Positions 33,308-41,468 of a stretch of 64,000 nucleotides of DNA are shown one piece after another. The notes under the pieces are model-generated. The model was not told the DNA's origin and did no database searches. It worked only from the letters and a program-made list of their open reading frames with translations. Made by a program: the position numbers and the translations under genes. Source of the stretch: Streptomyces sp. R28 (lineage in GTDB: Bacteria; Actinomycetota; Actinomycetes; Streptomycetales; Streptomycetaceae); the NCBI RefSeq assembly GCF_041052385.1, contig NZ_CP163439.1:6003001-6067000 (forward strand). The letters run 5' to 3'. Every line of letters begins with the position of its first letter. Positions within the stretch are counted from its first letter, which is position 1.

Positions 33308-33335
33308 GCAGATGCAAGGGCAGATGCACGTGCAC
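33308..33335. promoter_or_regulatory. Second copy of the DUF397-upstream motif
   Basis: GCAGATGCACGTGCAC at 33320-33335 is an exact match (opposite orientation) to 32180-32195. A partial copy GCAGATGCA lies at 33308-33316, 12 bp upstream in direct repeat. The core TGCACGTGCA is itself palindromic. It sits 65-92 nt upstream of the ATP-binding gene and about 200 nt upstream of the XRE gene. Confidence 0.6.
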
Positions 33336-33531
33336 CTGACCGAATTGGATGTTCCCGTACCGCTTGTTGGCCATTTTTTCCGCCAACTCCACGCTCTCTC
33401 CTTGCCTTCCGCTCACACTTTCCTGAGCGGAATCCTTGTCTTCTTTCCTTCTCTGTAATCGGACGAGTACTGCTCGAAGTGATTTAGTGGCAGACTGCGG
33501 GCCCAGAAGACGGTTGGGGAGGCTGGCGAAC

Positions 33532-34392
33532 GTGAGCGCGGGAGAGCCCGGATCGGTGGTGCGGCGCATGCTGCTCGGCTCGCAACTGAGGCGACTGCGG
33601 GAAGCGCGCGGGATCACGCGCGAGGCGGCGGGCTATTCGATCCGCGCCTCCGAGTCGAAGATCAGCCGGATGGAGCTGGGCCGGGTGAGCTTCAAGACGC
33701 GAGACGTCGAAGACCTGTTGACCCTGTACGGCATCACGGACGAGGCGGAGCGCAACTCGCTCCTCTCCCTGGCCCGCGAGGCCAACGTCGCGGGCTGGTG
33801 GCACAGTTACTCGGACGTCCTGCCCAGCTGGTTCCCCACCTACGTCGGCCTGGAGGGCGCGGCCAGCCTCATCCGCGCGTACGAAGTGCAGTTCGTGCAC
33901 GGCCTGTTGCAGACCGAGGCGTACGCGCGCGCGGTCGTGCGGCGCGGGATGCAGGGTGCGAGCCAGGCCGACGTCGAGAAGCGGGTCGCGCTGCGCCTGG
34001 AGCGGCAGAAGTACCTCGTCTCCGAGAGCGCTCCCGAGTTCCACATCGTCCTGGACGAGGCCGCCCTGCGCCGCCCCTACGGTGACCGCGACGTCATGCG
34101 CGGCCAGCTCCAGCATCTGATCGAGGTCTCCGAGCGCCCGAACGTGCGGCTGCAGATCATGCCGTTCGGCTTCGGCGGCCACTCCGGCGAGTCCGGCGCC
34201 TTCACCATCCTCAGCTTCCCCGAGTCCGACCTCTCGGACGTCGTCTACGTGGAACAGCTCACCAGCGCGCTCTACCTCGACAAGCACGAGGACGTCGCCC
34301 AGTACGAGAAGGCGCTGAAGGAGCTTCAGCAGGACAGTCCGGGGCCGGACGAGAGCCGTGATCTTCTCCGGGGACTCCTTCAACTCTCTTGA
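33532..34392 (+). CDS. XRE-family regulator with DUF5753 domain (WhiJ-like)
   Basis: 286 residues from the GTG at 33532 (GGGGAGG at 33516-33522). The N-terminal HTH is LGSQLRRLREARGITREAAGY and SESKISRMELGR. The remainder is the DUF5753 sensor typical of DUF397 partners (PTYVGLEGAASLIRAYEVQFVHGLLQTEAYARAV, RPNVRLQIMPFGFGGH, VVYVEQLTSALYLDKHEDV). By analogy it represses development or secondary metabolism until DUF397 counteracts it. The repeated GTGCAC-type motif at 32180-32215 and 33308-33335 is its likely target (inference). Confidence 0.9.
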   Translation: MSAGEPGSVVRRMLLGSQLRRLREARGITREAAGYSIRASESKISRMELGRVSFKTRDVEDLLTLYGITDEAERNSLLSLAREANVAGWWHSYSDVLPSWFPTYVGLEGAASLIRAYEVQFVHGLLQTEAYARAVVRRGMQGASQADVEKRVALRLERQKYLVSESAPEFHIVLDEAALRRPYGDRDVMRGQLQHLIEVSERPNVRLQIMPFGFGGHSGESGAFTILSFPESDLSDVVYVEQLTSALYLDKHEDVAQYEKALKELQQDSPGPDESRDLLRGLLQLS

Positions 34393-34504
34393 AACGCAAG
34401 TACGATGACGTGTGATCAGACCGTGAAAACGATCAAGGCCGATCAAGGCGATCCCGGCGTCCGTGATCAGTCGATCGGGTGTCCGCTAGGGATTGAGGGA
34501 TCAC

Positions 34505-35965
34505 ATGTCGTCCTACTTCACCGACCTGGCTCAGCAGTACATCGACGGTGAGTGGCGCCCGGGCACAGGCTCCTGGGACGTCATCGACTTCAACCCGTAC
34601 GACGGCGAGAAGCTGGCGTCGATCACCATAGCCACGGTCGACGAGGTGGATGAGGCCTACCAGGCGGCAGCCCGCGCCCAGAAGCAGTGGGCCGCGACCA
34701 ATCCCTACGCCCGTCGCGCCGTCTTCGAGAAGGCGCTGCGTCTGATAGAGGACCGCGAGCAGGAGATCGCCGAGGTGATCATCGCCGAGCTCGGCGGCAC
34801 CCGGCTGAAGGCGGCCTTCGAACTCCACCTCGCCAAGGAGTTCCTGCGCGAGGCGGTCCACCTGGCGCTGCGCCCCGAGGGCAAGATCATCCCGTCGCCG
34901 ACGGATGGCAAGGAGAACCGCGTCTACCGCGTGCCGGTGGGCGTCGTGGGCGTCATCAGCCCCTTCAACTTCCCCTTCCTGCTCTCCATCAAGTCGGTCG
35001 CCCCGGCCCTCGCGCTCGGCAACGGCGTGGTCCTAAAGCCGCACCAGGACACCCCGATCTGCGGTGGCTCCCTGGTCGCGAAGATCTTCGAGGACGCGGG
35101 CCTGCCCGCCGGTCTCCTCAACGTCGTCATCACGGACATCGCGGAGATCGGCGACGCCTTCATCGAGCATCCGATCCCGAAGGTCATCTCCTTCACCGGC
35201 TCCGACAAGGTCGGCCGTCACGTCGCCACCGTCTGCGCCTCGCTCTTCAAGCGCTCGGTCCTCGAACTCGGCGGCAACAGCGCGCTGGTGGTCCTCGACG
35301 ACGCCGACATCGACTACGCGGTCGACGCGGCGGTCTTCAGCCGGTACGTCCACCAGGGCCAGGTCTGCATGGCCGCGAACCGGGTCCTCGTGGACCGCTC
35401 GGTCGCGGAGGAGTTCACCGAGAAGTTCGTCGCCAAGGTGAAGACCCTCAAGGCCGGCGACCCGCGCGACCCGGAGACCGTCATCGGCCCGGTCATCAAC
35501 GCCTCCCAGGCGGAAGCGATCTCGGTCACGGTCGCGCAGGCGATCGCCGAGGGCGCGACGGCCCTGGTGCACGGCACGACGACGGGCAACCTGGTCGAGC
35601 CCTCGGTCCTGACCGACGTCCCCGCCGACTCGGCTCTGCTCCAGCAGGAGGTCTTCGGCCCGGTGGCCTTCCTCGTCCCGTTCGACGGCGAGGAGGAGGC
35701 CGTACGCCTCGTCAACGACACCCCGTACGGCCTGAGCGGCGCCGTCCACACCGGGAACATCGAGCGGGGTGTCGCCTTCGCCAAGCGGATCGACACCGGC
35801 ATGTTCCACGTGAACGACGGCACGGTCCACGACGAGCCGATCGTCCCCTTCGGCGGCGAGAAGCACTCCGGCCTCGGCCGCCTGAACGGCGAGACGATGC
35901 TGGACGCGTTCACGACGATCAAGTGGATCTCGGTACAGCACGGGCGGAGCGGGTTCCCGTTCTGA
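34505..35965 (+). CDS. Aldehyde dehydrogenase family protein
   Basis: 486 residues. NAD(P)-dependent oxidation of an aldehyde to the acid. Features: SPFNFPFLLSIKSVAPALALGNGVVLKPHQDTP for cofactor binding, FTGSDKVG, the general-base region LELGGNS, and the catalytic Cys in HQGQVCMAANR. Overall closest by eye to benzaldehyde/vanillin dehydrogenases (XylC-like). ATG at 34505 has GAGGG at 34495-34499. Upstream DNA holds a cluster of GATCAAGG repeats. Monocistronic; substrate not assignable. Confidence 0.92.
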   Translation: MSSYFTDLAQQYIDGEWRPGTGSWDVIDFNPYDGEKLASITIATVDEVDEAYQAAARAQKQWAATNPYARRAVFEKALRLIEDREQEIAEVIIAELGGTRLKAAFELHLAKEFLREAVHLALRPEGKIIPSPTDGKENRVYRVPVGVVGVISPFNFPFLLSIKSVAPALALGNGVVLKPHQDTPICGGSLVAKIFEDAGLPAGLLNVVITDIAEIGDAFIEHPIPKVISFTGSDKVGRHVATVCASLFKRSVLELGGNSALVVLDDADIDYAVDAAVFSRYVHQGQVCMAANRVLVDRSVAEEFTEKFVAKVKTLKAGDPRDPETVIGPVINASQAEAISVTVAQAIAEGATALVHGTTTGNLVEPSVLTDVPADSALLQQEVFGPVAFLVPFDGEEEAVRLVNDTPYGLSGAVHTGNIERGVAFAKRIDTGMFHVNDGTVHDEPIVPFGGEKHSGLGRLNGETMLDAFTTIKWISVQHGRSGFPF

Positions 35966-36149
35966 GCGGTTCACTTCCCACTCCGTGGACACGCATCCAG
36001 GTGGACACCAGGTGCATGCCTGCCAGGTATCCCATCGCTGAGGCGCGGGGCGCACCCGGCGAACCCGCTCGCCGAGCCGCCCGGCACGAGCGGGGCACGT
36101 CCTGGGGCTGACCTCGGCCCCAGGGCGACGCGGCCCTAACCTGGACCGC

Positions 36150-36791
36150 ATGTCAGCGATCCGTCTCCTCGTGCTCGGTGCGGTCCGTCAGCACGGGCGG
36201 GCCCACGGCTACCAGGTGCGCAACGACCTGGAGTACTGGGGCGCGCACGAGTGGTCCAACGCCAAGCCCGGCTCGATCTACCACGCCCTGAAGCAGATGG
36301 CGAAGCAGGGGCTGCTGCACGCCCACGAGATCGCGCCGTCCACGGCCGGCGGTCCGCCGCGCACGGAGTACGAGGTCACGGAGAAGGGCACCGAGGAATA
36401 CCTCGGGCTGGTGCGCCAGTACCTCACGGCCTACGACCAGAGACCGGACGTACTCACCGCCGCGCTCGGCTTCATGGTCGACCTGGACCGCGAGGAGGTC
36501 CTCGCCCTGCTCGGGGAGCGGGTGCGCCGCATCGAGGAGTGGCGCAAGGCCGTCACCGAGTACTACACGCCCGAGGACGGGCCCGGCCGGCTCGGCCATA
36601 TCGGCGAGATCATGAACTTCTGGGTCCACTCCGCCGACACCGGCGCCGAGTGGACCCGCGGCCTCATCGAGCGCATCCGCGGCGGCGCCTACACCTTCGC
36701 GGGGGAGGGCGATCCGTTCGTCGGGATCCTCGCCGAGGACCAGGAGAACCCGTACGCGACGGGGGAGCGGCATCCGGAGGACCGCCGCTAA
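36150..36791 (+). CDS. PadR family transcriptional regulator
   Basis: 213 residues. The winged helix opens with IRLLVLGAVRQHGRAHGYQVRNDLEYW and contains SIYHALKQMAKQGLLHAHE and the wing RTEYEVTEKG. The C-terminal helices (residues ~95-200) form the dimerisation/ligand part. It is followed by the drug-type ABC exporter; palindromic TCAAGTTTGACTA copies between the two genes are its likely operators, and the first copy overlaps its own stop region. Confidence 0.92.
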   Translation: MSAIRLLVLGAVRQHGRAHGYQVRNDLEYWGAHEWSNAKPGSIYHALKQMAKQGLLHAHEIAPSTAGGPPRTEYEVTEKGTEEYLGLVRQYLTAYDQRPDVLTAALGFMVDLDREEVLALLGERVRRIEEWRKAVTEYYTPEDGPGRLGHIGEIMNFWVHSADTGAEWTRGLIERIRGGAYTFAGEGDPFVGILAEDQENPYATGERHPEDRR

Positions 36792-36850
36792 TCAAGTTTG
36801 ACTAAGCCTGGACCGGGCACTAGCTTCGAGCTGGTGGTCAAGTTTGACTA
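36792..36850 (+). promoter_or_regulatory. Promoter with paired PadR-type operators
   Basis: -35 TTGACT (36798-36803), 17-bp spacer, -10 TAGCTT (36821-36826). TCAAGTTTGACTA occurs twice, at 36792-36804 (covering the -35) and at 36838-36850 (just past the start site), 46 bp apart. The core GTCAA-GT-TTGAC of the second copy is a perfect palindrome. This arrangement fits repression of the ABC exporter by the upstream PadR protein. Confidence 0.65.
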
Positions 36851-36864
36851 GCGAGGGAGTCTCA

Positions 36865-37830
36865 GTGGCCGACACGGCGATCACCGTCGAAAAGGCACGC
36901 AAGAAGTACGGCGGCACAGCCGGCAAGAACGCACTGGACGGGCTCGACCTCACGGTCGCGCGCGGCACCGTGCACGCAGTGCTCGGGCCGAACGGCGCGG
37001 GCAAGACGACCCTGGTCCGGATCCTGTCCACCCTCCTGCGGCCGGACAGCGGCCGCGTCGAGGTGGCCGGGCACGACGTCGTGCGGCAGGCGTACGAGGT
37101 GCGCCTCCGTATCGGCCTGCTCGGTCAGCACGCCGCCCTGGACGAGGAGTTGGGCGGCCACCAGAACCTGGAGATGTTCGGCCGCCTCTACCACCTCGGC
37201 GCCCGCCACGCGCGCGTGCGCGCCGCAGAGCTCCTGGAGCGCTTCGGCCTCGCCGACACCGGCCGCAAGCCGGTGAAGCAGTACAGCGGCGGCATGCGCC
37301 GGCGACTGGACCTGGCGGCCTCCCTCATCACCGACCCGGAGGTGCTCTTCCTGGACGAACCCACCACCGGCCTCGACCCCCGAGGCCGCGCCGAGGTCTG
37401 GTCCGCGGTCCGCTCCCTGGTCGGCGGCGGCACCACGGTCCTGCTCACCACCCAGTACCTGGAGGAGGCCGACCAGCTCGCCGACCGCATCTCGGTCGTC
37501 GACGCCGGCCGTGTCATCGCCGACGGCACCGCGGACGAGCTCAAGGCACTGACCGGCGGCGACCGCATCGACGTCGTCCTGCGCGACGCCGGCCACCTGG
37601 GCGCGGCGGTCGCCCTGCTGCCCGTACCGAAGGACGACGTCCGCGTCGACCCCGACCGCCGCCTGCTCAGCGCCCCGGTCACCGACCGGATGGCGGCGCT
37701 CTCCGGCGTCGTACGGGCCCTGGAGGAGGCCGGAATCGAGGCGGAGGACGTGGCGCTGCGCCGGCCGACGCTGGACGAGGTGTTCCTGCACCTCACGGGA
37801 GACGACCGCCGAGTGAAGGAGCCCGCATGA
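36865..37830 (+). CDS. ABC exporter ATPase, DrrA type
   Basis: 321 residues from the GTG at 36865 (GAGGGAG 5 nt upstream). Walker A GPNGAGKTT, signature YSGGMRRRLDLA, Walker B VLFLDEPTTGLD, H-loop replaced by LLTTQYLEEAD as in the DrrA/CcmA family (Q rather than H). The C-terminal extension ends RRPTLDEVFLHLTG, characteristic of daunorubicin-resistance-type ATPases. Overlaps the permease gene (ATGA). Confidence 0.93.
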   Translation: MADTAITVEKARKKYGGTAGKNALDGLDLTVARGTVHAVLGPNGAGKTTLVRILSTLLRPDSGRVEVAGHDVVRQAYEVRLRIGLLGQHAALDEELGGHQNLEMFGRLYHLGARHARVRAAELLERFGLADTGRKPVKQYSGGMRRRLDLAASLITDPEVLFLDEPTTGLDPRGRAEVWSAVRSLVGGGTTVLLTTQYLEEADQLADRISVVDAGRVIADGTADELKALTGGDRIDVVLRDAGHLGAAVALLPVPKDDVRVDPDRRLLSAPVTDRMAALSGVVRALEEAGIEAEDVALRRPTLDEVFLHLTGDDRRVKEPA

Positions 37831-38588
37831 GCATGAGCACCCACGCCCTGACCGACTCCTGGACCATGACCCGCCGCGAACTCGCCCACTGGACGCGGCA
37901 ACCCGTCCAGGTCGTGGTCAACCTGCTCTTCCCCGTGATGCTGCTGCTGATGTTCGGCTACCTGATCGGCGGCGGCCGGGGCGTCCAGGGCTCCTACATC
38001 GACTATGTCGTCCCCGGCATGCTCGCGCTCACCATGGCCTTCGGCCTGGAGGGCACGATGATCGCCGTCACGCAGGACCTCAACAAGGGCGTGATCGACC
38101 GCTTCCGGTCCATGCCGATGGCCAACGGGGCGGTACTGGTGGGCCGTTCGGCGGCCGACATGCTCCAGTCGGCGCTGGCCCTGTTCGTCCTCATGGGCGT
38201 CGGGTACGCGCTCGGCTGGCGCGCGGACGGCGGCCCGGGGGCCTTCCTGGGCGCCGTGGGACTGCTCCTGCTCTTCCGGTTCGCCATGCTGTGGATCGGC
38301 ATCCACCTGGCGCTGGTGGCCGGCAAGCCGGAGATGGTGCAGGCGGTGCAGATCCTGGTCTGGCCGATCGGCTTCCTGTCCAACGCCCTCGCGCTGCCCG
38401 GGTCCATGCCCGGCTGGCTGGGCACGGTCGTCGAGTGGAACCCGATGTCGCACACGGCGACCGCAGTGCGCGACCTGTTCGGCGGTACCGGCACGGAGCA
38501 CCTGGCGGCGGCGATCGTATGGCCGCTGGTGCTCCTGGCCGTGTTCTTCCCGTTGGCGGTACGGCGGTTCGCGCGCCTGAGCCGTTAG
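37827..38588 (+). CDS. ABC-2 type permease, DrrB type
   Basis: 253 residues, six membrane helices, ABC-2 fold: VVVNLLFPVMLLLMFGYLIGGG, DYVVPGMLALTMAFGLEGTMIAVTQDLNKGVIDRFRSMPM, and the C-terminal NPMSHTATAVRDLFGG. Forms an exporter with the preceding ATPase, probably for a drug or lipid. Convergent with gad (32-nt gap). Confidence 0.92.
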   Translation: MSMSTHALTDSWTMTRRELAHWTRQPVQVVVNLLFPVMLLLMFGYLIGGGRGVQGSYIDYVVPGMLALTMAFGLEGTMIAVTQDLNKGVIDRFRSMPMANGAVLVGRSAADMLQSALALFVLMGVGYALGWRADGGPGAFLGAVGLLLLFRFAMLWIGIHLALVAGKPEMVQAVQILVWPIGFLSNALALPGSMPGWLGTVVEWNPMSHTATAVRDLFGGTGTEHLAAAIVWPLVLLAVFFPLAVRRFARLSR

Positions 38589-38620
38589 CGGCCGGCTGTC
38601 GGTAGCCCTCCCGCAGCCGT

Positions 38621-40033
38621 CTAGTGGTGGAAGCCGGTGGCCGCGCCCTTGTCCTGCGTCAGGGGATGCGGCTGCCGGCGCAGCTCCGGCAGCAGCTGGC
38701 TCAGGTCCTCCACGAACAACTCGGCGAGGTCGGTCGAGAAGCCGTTGCGGCAGACCACCCGCAGGACGGACAGGTCCTCGCGGTTCGGCGGGAAGGTGTA
38801 CGCGGGGATCAGCCAGCCCTTCTCGCGCAGCCGCCGGGAGACGTCGAAGACGTCGTAGGCCGTCACCTCCGGCTGGGTCGTGAAGGCGAACACCGGGAGC
38901 TCGTCGCCCCGGGTCAGCAGCCGGAAGTCGTCGAGGGCCGCCACGCGTTCGGCGATGCCGAGGGCGACGTCCCGGGTGGTCTGCTGCACGGCCCGGTAGC
39001 CCTCGCGGCCGAGGCGCAGGAAGGTGTAGTACTGCGCGACGACCTGGGCGCCGGGCCGGGAGAAGTTGAGCGCGAAGGTCGGCATGTCGCCGCCCAGGTA
39101 GTTGACGCGGAAGACGAGCTCCTCGGGCAGGGACGCCCGGTCGCGCCACAGCGCCCAGCCGACGCCGGGGTAGACGAGCCCGTACTTGTGCCCCGAGGTG
39201 TTGATGGAGACCACCCTCGGCAGCCGGAAGTCCCAGACCAGGTCCTCGTCCAGGAAGGGCGCGACCATGGCGCCGGACGCGCCGTCGACGTGCACCGGGA
39301 TGTCGAGGCCGGTGCGCTCCTGCAGTTCGTCGAGGGCGGCGCACAGCTCGGCGATCGGCTCGTAGGAGCCGTCGAAGGTGGAGCCCAGGATGCCGACGAC
39401 CCCGATGGTGTTCTCGTCGCACAGTGCGGCCGCCGCCTGCGGATCGAGGCGGAAGCGGTCGCCCTCCATGGGTACCTGCCGGGCCTCCACCTCCCAGAAG
39501 TTGCAGAACTTGTCCCAGCAGACCTGGACGTTGACGCCCATGACCAGATTGGGGCGGACGTCGTGGGCGGGGTAGCGGTCGGCGTTGCGCTGCGCCCAGC
39601 GCCGCTTGAGGGCCATCCCGGCGAGCATGCACGCCTCGCTCGACCCGGTCGTCGAACACCCCACGGCTTCCGACGGGTCGGGGGCGTTCCACAGGTCGGC
39701 GAGCATCGCCACACAGCGCCGCTCCAACTCGGCGGTGCGCGGGTACTCGTCCTTGTCGATCATGTTCTTGTCCCGGCACTCGCCCATCAGAACCGCGGCC
39801 TGCGGCTCCATCCAGGTGGTGACGAAGGTGGCGAGATTGAGCCGGGAGTTGCCGTCCAGCATCAGCTCGTCGTGGACGAGCTGGTACGCCGTCGAGGGCG
39901 GCAGGGGAGCGTCCGGCAGCCGGTGCTTGGGCGGGGCCTGAGTCATGCCGCCGACCGGATTCGCCTCCCCGTAGAAGGGGTTGACGGCCAGCGGGCGCTC
40001 GTCGGGCCCCTCGGGACCTTTGTGCAGCGGCAT
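38621..40033 (-). CDS. gad: Glutamate decarboxylase
   Basis: 470 residues, full length for PLP-dependent GadB-type enzymes. HVDGASGAMVAPF holds the cofactor Asp, and INTSGHKYGLVYPG holds the Schiff-base Lys. GSSEACMLAGMALKRRW and the C-terminal HPLTQDKGAATGFHH also fit the bacterial enzyme. Converts glutamate to GABA with proton consumption (acid resistance). The neighbouring ClC-type chloride channel gene, 39 nt upstream in the same direction, suggests a functional link, as ClC antiporters support amino acid decarboxylation acid resistance in E. coli. Confidence 0.94.
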   Translation of the reverse strand: MPLHKGPEGPDERPLAVNPFYGEANPVGGMTQAPPKHRLPDAPLPPSTAYQLVHDELMLDGNSRLNLATFVTTWMEPQAAVLMGECRDKNMIDKDEYPRTAELERRCVAMLADLWNAPDPSEAVGCSTTGSSEACMLAGMALKRRWAQRNADRYPAHDVRPNLVMGVNVQVCWDKFCNFWEVEARQVPMEGDRFRLDPQAAAALCDENTIGVVGILGSTFDGSYEPIAELCAALDELQERTGLDIPVHVDGASGAMVAPFLDEDLVWDFRLPRVVSINTSGHKYGLVYPGVGWALWRDRASLPEELVFRVNYLGGDMPTFALNFSRPGAQVVAQYYTFLRLGREGYRAVQQTTRDVALGIAERVAALDDFRLLTRGDELPVFAFTTQPEVTAYDVFDVSRRLREKGWLIPAYTFPPNREDLSVLRVVCRNGFSTDLAELFVEDLSQLLPELRRQPHPLTQDKGAATGFHH

Positions 40034-40072
40034 GGGCTTTCTCCTGAGTCTCCCAAAGGGGGTTGGCGGGGG

Positions 40073-41359
40073 TCAGCGGATCGGGGTTCCGTCGTCGCAC
40101 AGCTGCATCTGGGGGCGTCCGGTCACCAGCAGCCAGGCCGGCAGCGAGGCCATGCACAGCAGGGCGATGACCGCCGGCGAGGACACCAGCACGGCGGCCG
40201 TGAACAGGCTCACCCAGCCCTGCCGGGTGATGGCGAGGAGCATGCCGAGCACGCCCGTGGCGACACCGACGGCGGGATGGACGGCGGGCACGAGGGCGTG
40301 GGCGCACAGCCCGAGGGCGGCGCCGACGAACACGGCCGGGAAGATCCGCCCGCCGCGGAAGCCGCAGGACGCGGCGACGAGCAGCGCGGCCAGCTTCACC
40401 ACCGTCATCGTCGCGAACTCCCCGGCCGACCGGCCCTCGGGATCGGCCGCGATCTCCCCGACCTCGTCCAGCCCCTTGAAGAGCGTGAGAGGGCCGCCCA
40501 GCGCGGCGAGCAGGCCCAGCACCAGCCCGCCGACCGGCAGAGCCACCATCGGATGCCCCAGCCGCGTGAACGCGCCATGGACGTACGGGAAGGCGCGGAC
40601 GGCGCACATGCCGAGCAGCGCGGCGACGGACGCGATCACCAGCGCCGCGAGCAGATCGCCCCAGCCGGGCCGCCCGAAAGCGGGCAGGTGCAGATCGAAG
40701 CTCGGATGCGCCACCAGGGTGGTCGTCAGCGCGCCCGCGGCGGCGGCGACGAGCGGCGCGAAGACGTCGTCCCACAGTGCCCCCTTCAGCTGCCGCCCGG
40801 CCAGGGCCTCGGACAGGAGCAGTGCCGCCGCCACCGGCGTACCGAACAGGGCGCCGATCGTCGCCGCCTCCGCGAGCGCCGCCCACAGGCCGCCCGGCGC
40901 CCGGGGAACCAGCCGCCGGCCCAGCCAGAAGGCGAGCCCCACGTTCACGGCGATGATCGGGTTCTCGGGGCCGAGACTCGGCCCGCCGGCGAGCATCAGC
41001 GCGGTCGCCAGCACCAGCCCCGGCAGCACGGCGGGCGGCAGCACGGGCGCGTCAAGCCCGGTCGTGGCCGGGTCGGGCCCGGCATGCCCCGGCACCTTCC
41101 ACACCACCAGGCCGACCGCCGCGCCGGTCGCGGTGAGCATGACGACCATCCACAGCACGGAGTACCGGCCCACCCCCAGCGCGTCGGGCAGGTTCCGCCA
41201 CAGCACGTCCTGGAGCTCCTCGGCCGCCACGCTCACCCCGAGCAGGAGCAGACTCGCGCCCACGCCGACCACGAGAGCGGGGAGGATCAACGGCAGCAGC
41301 GCGCGGGCCGGGGTCGCCGGGGCGGCGGCGGGTAACTGCTGCACGGTGTCCTGGGCCAC
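40073..41359 (-). CDS. ClC family chloride channel/antiporter
   Basis: 428 residues from the GTG at 41359; an in-frame start at 41416 would run into the tipA promoter. About ten membrane helices. ClC landmarks: GPSLGPENPI (GxxxGPE-like ion path with the gating Glu region), CGFRGGRIFPAVFVGAALG, and PVAAALLLSEAL. Located directly upstream of gad on the same strand. Could export chloride or exchange Cl-/H+; which one cannot be told by eye. Confidence 0.88.
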   Translation of the reverse strand: MAQDTVQQLPAAAPATPARALLPLILPALVVGVGASLLLLGVSVAAEELQDVLWRNLPDALGVGRYSVLWMVVMLTATGAAVGLVVWKVPGHAGPDPATTGLDAPVLPPAVLPGLVLATALMLAGGPSLGPENPIIAVNVGLAFWLGRRLVPRAPGGLWAALAEAATIGALFGTPVAAALLLSEALAGRQLKGALWDDVFAPLVAAAAGALTTTLVAHPSFDLHLPAFGRPGWGDLLAALVIASVAALLGMCAVRAFPYVHGAFTRLGHPMVALPVGGLVLGLLAALGGPLTLFKGLDEVGEIAADPEGRSAGEFATMTVVKLAALLVAASCGFRGGRIFPAVFVGAALGLCAHALVPAVHPAVGVATGVLGMLLAITRQGWVSLFTAAVLVSSPAVIALLCMASLPAWLLVTGRPQMQLCDDGTPIR

Positions 41360-41410
41360 GGGCTCACGATAAACGGGCAAAACGGGCGCGACACCCGGAG
41401 GGAAACGGGC

Positions 41411-41441
41411 TTGCACCTCACGTCGCGTGAGGACTCATCGT
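41411..41441 (+). promoter_or_regulatory. tipA promoter with TipAL-binding palindrome
   Basis: -35 TTGCAC (41411-41416), an unusually long 19-bp spacer containing CCTCACG-TCG-CGTGAGG (41416-41432), then -10 CATCGT (41436-41441). This is the thiostrepton-inducible ptipA layout: MerR-family activators bind the long spacer and realign the -35 and -10. One or two bases of the spacer differ from the classical S. lividans version as I recall it. Confidence 0.85.
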
Positions 41442-41468
41442 GGAGTGCGTACCGAGAAAGGAGCGGAA

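Noticed and set aside
37188..40886. Very long open frame on the minus strand (over 1200 codons) across the ABC exporter and gad genes
   Set aside because: Antisense or out-of-frame to three well-supported genes; composition is Arg/Gly/Ala-rich as expected from high-GC shadow frames.
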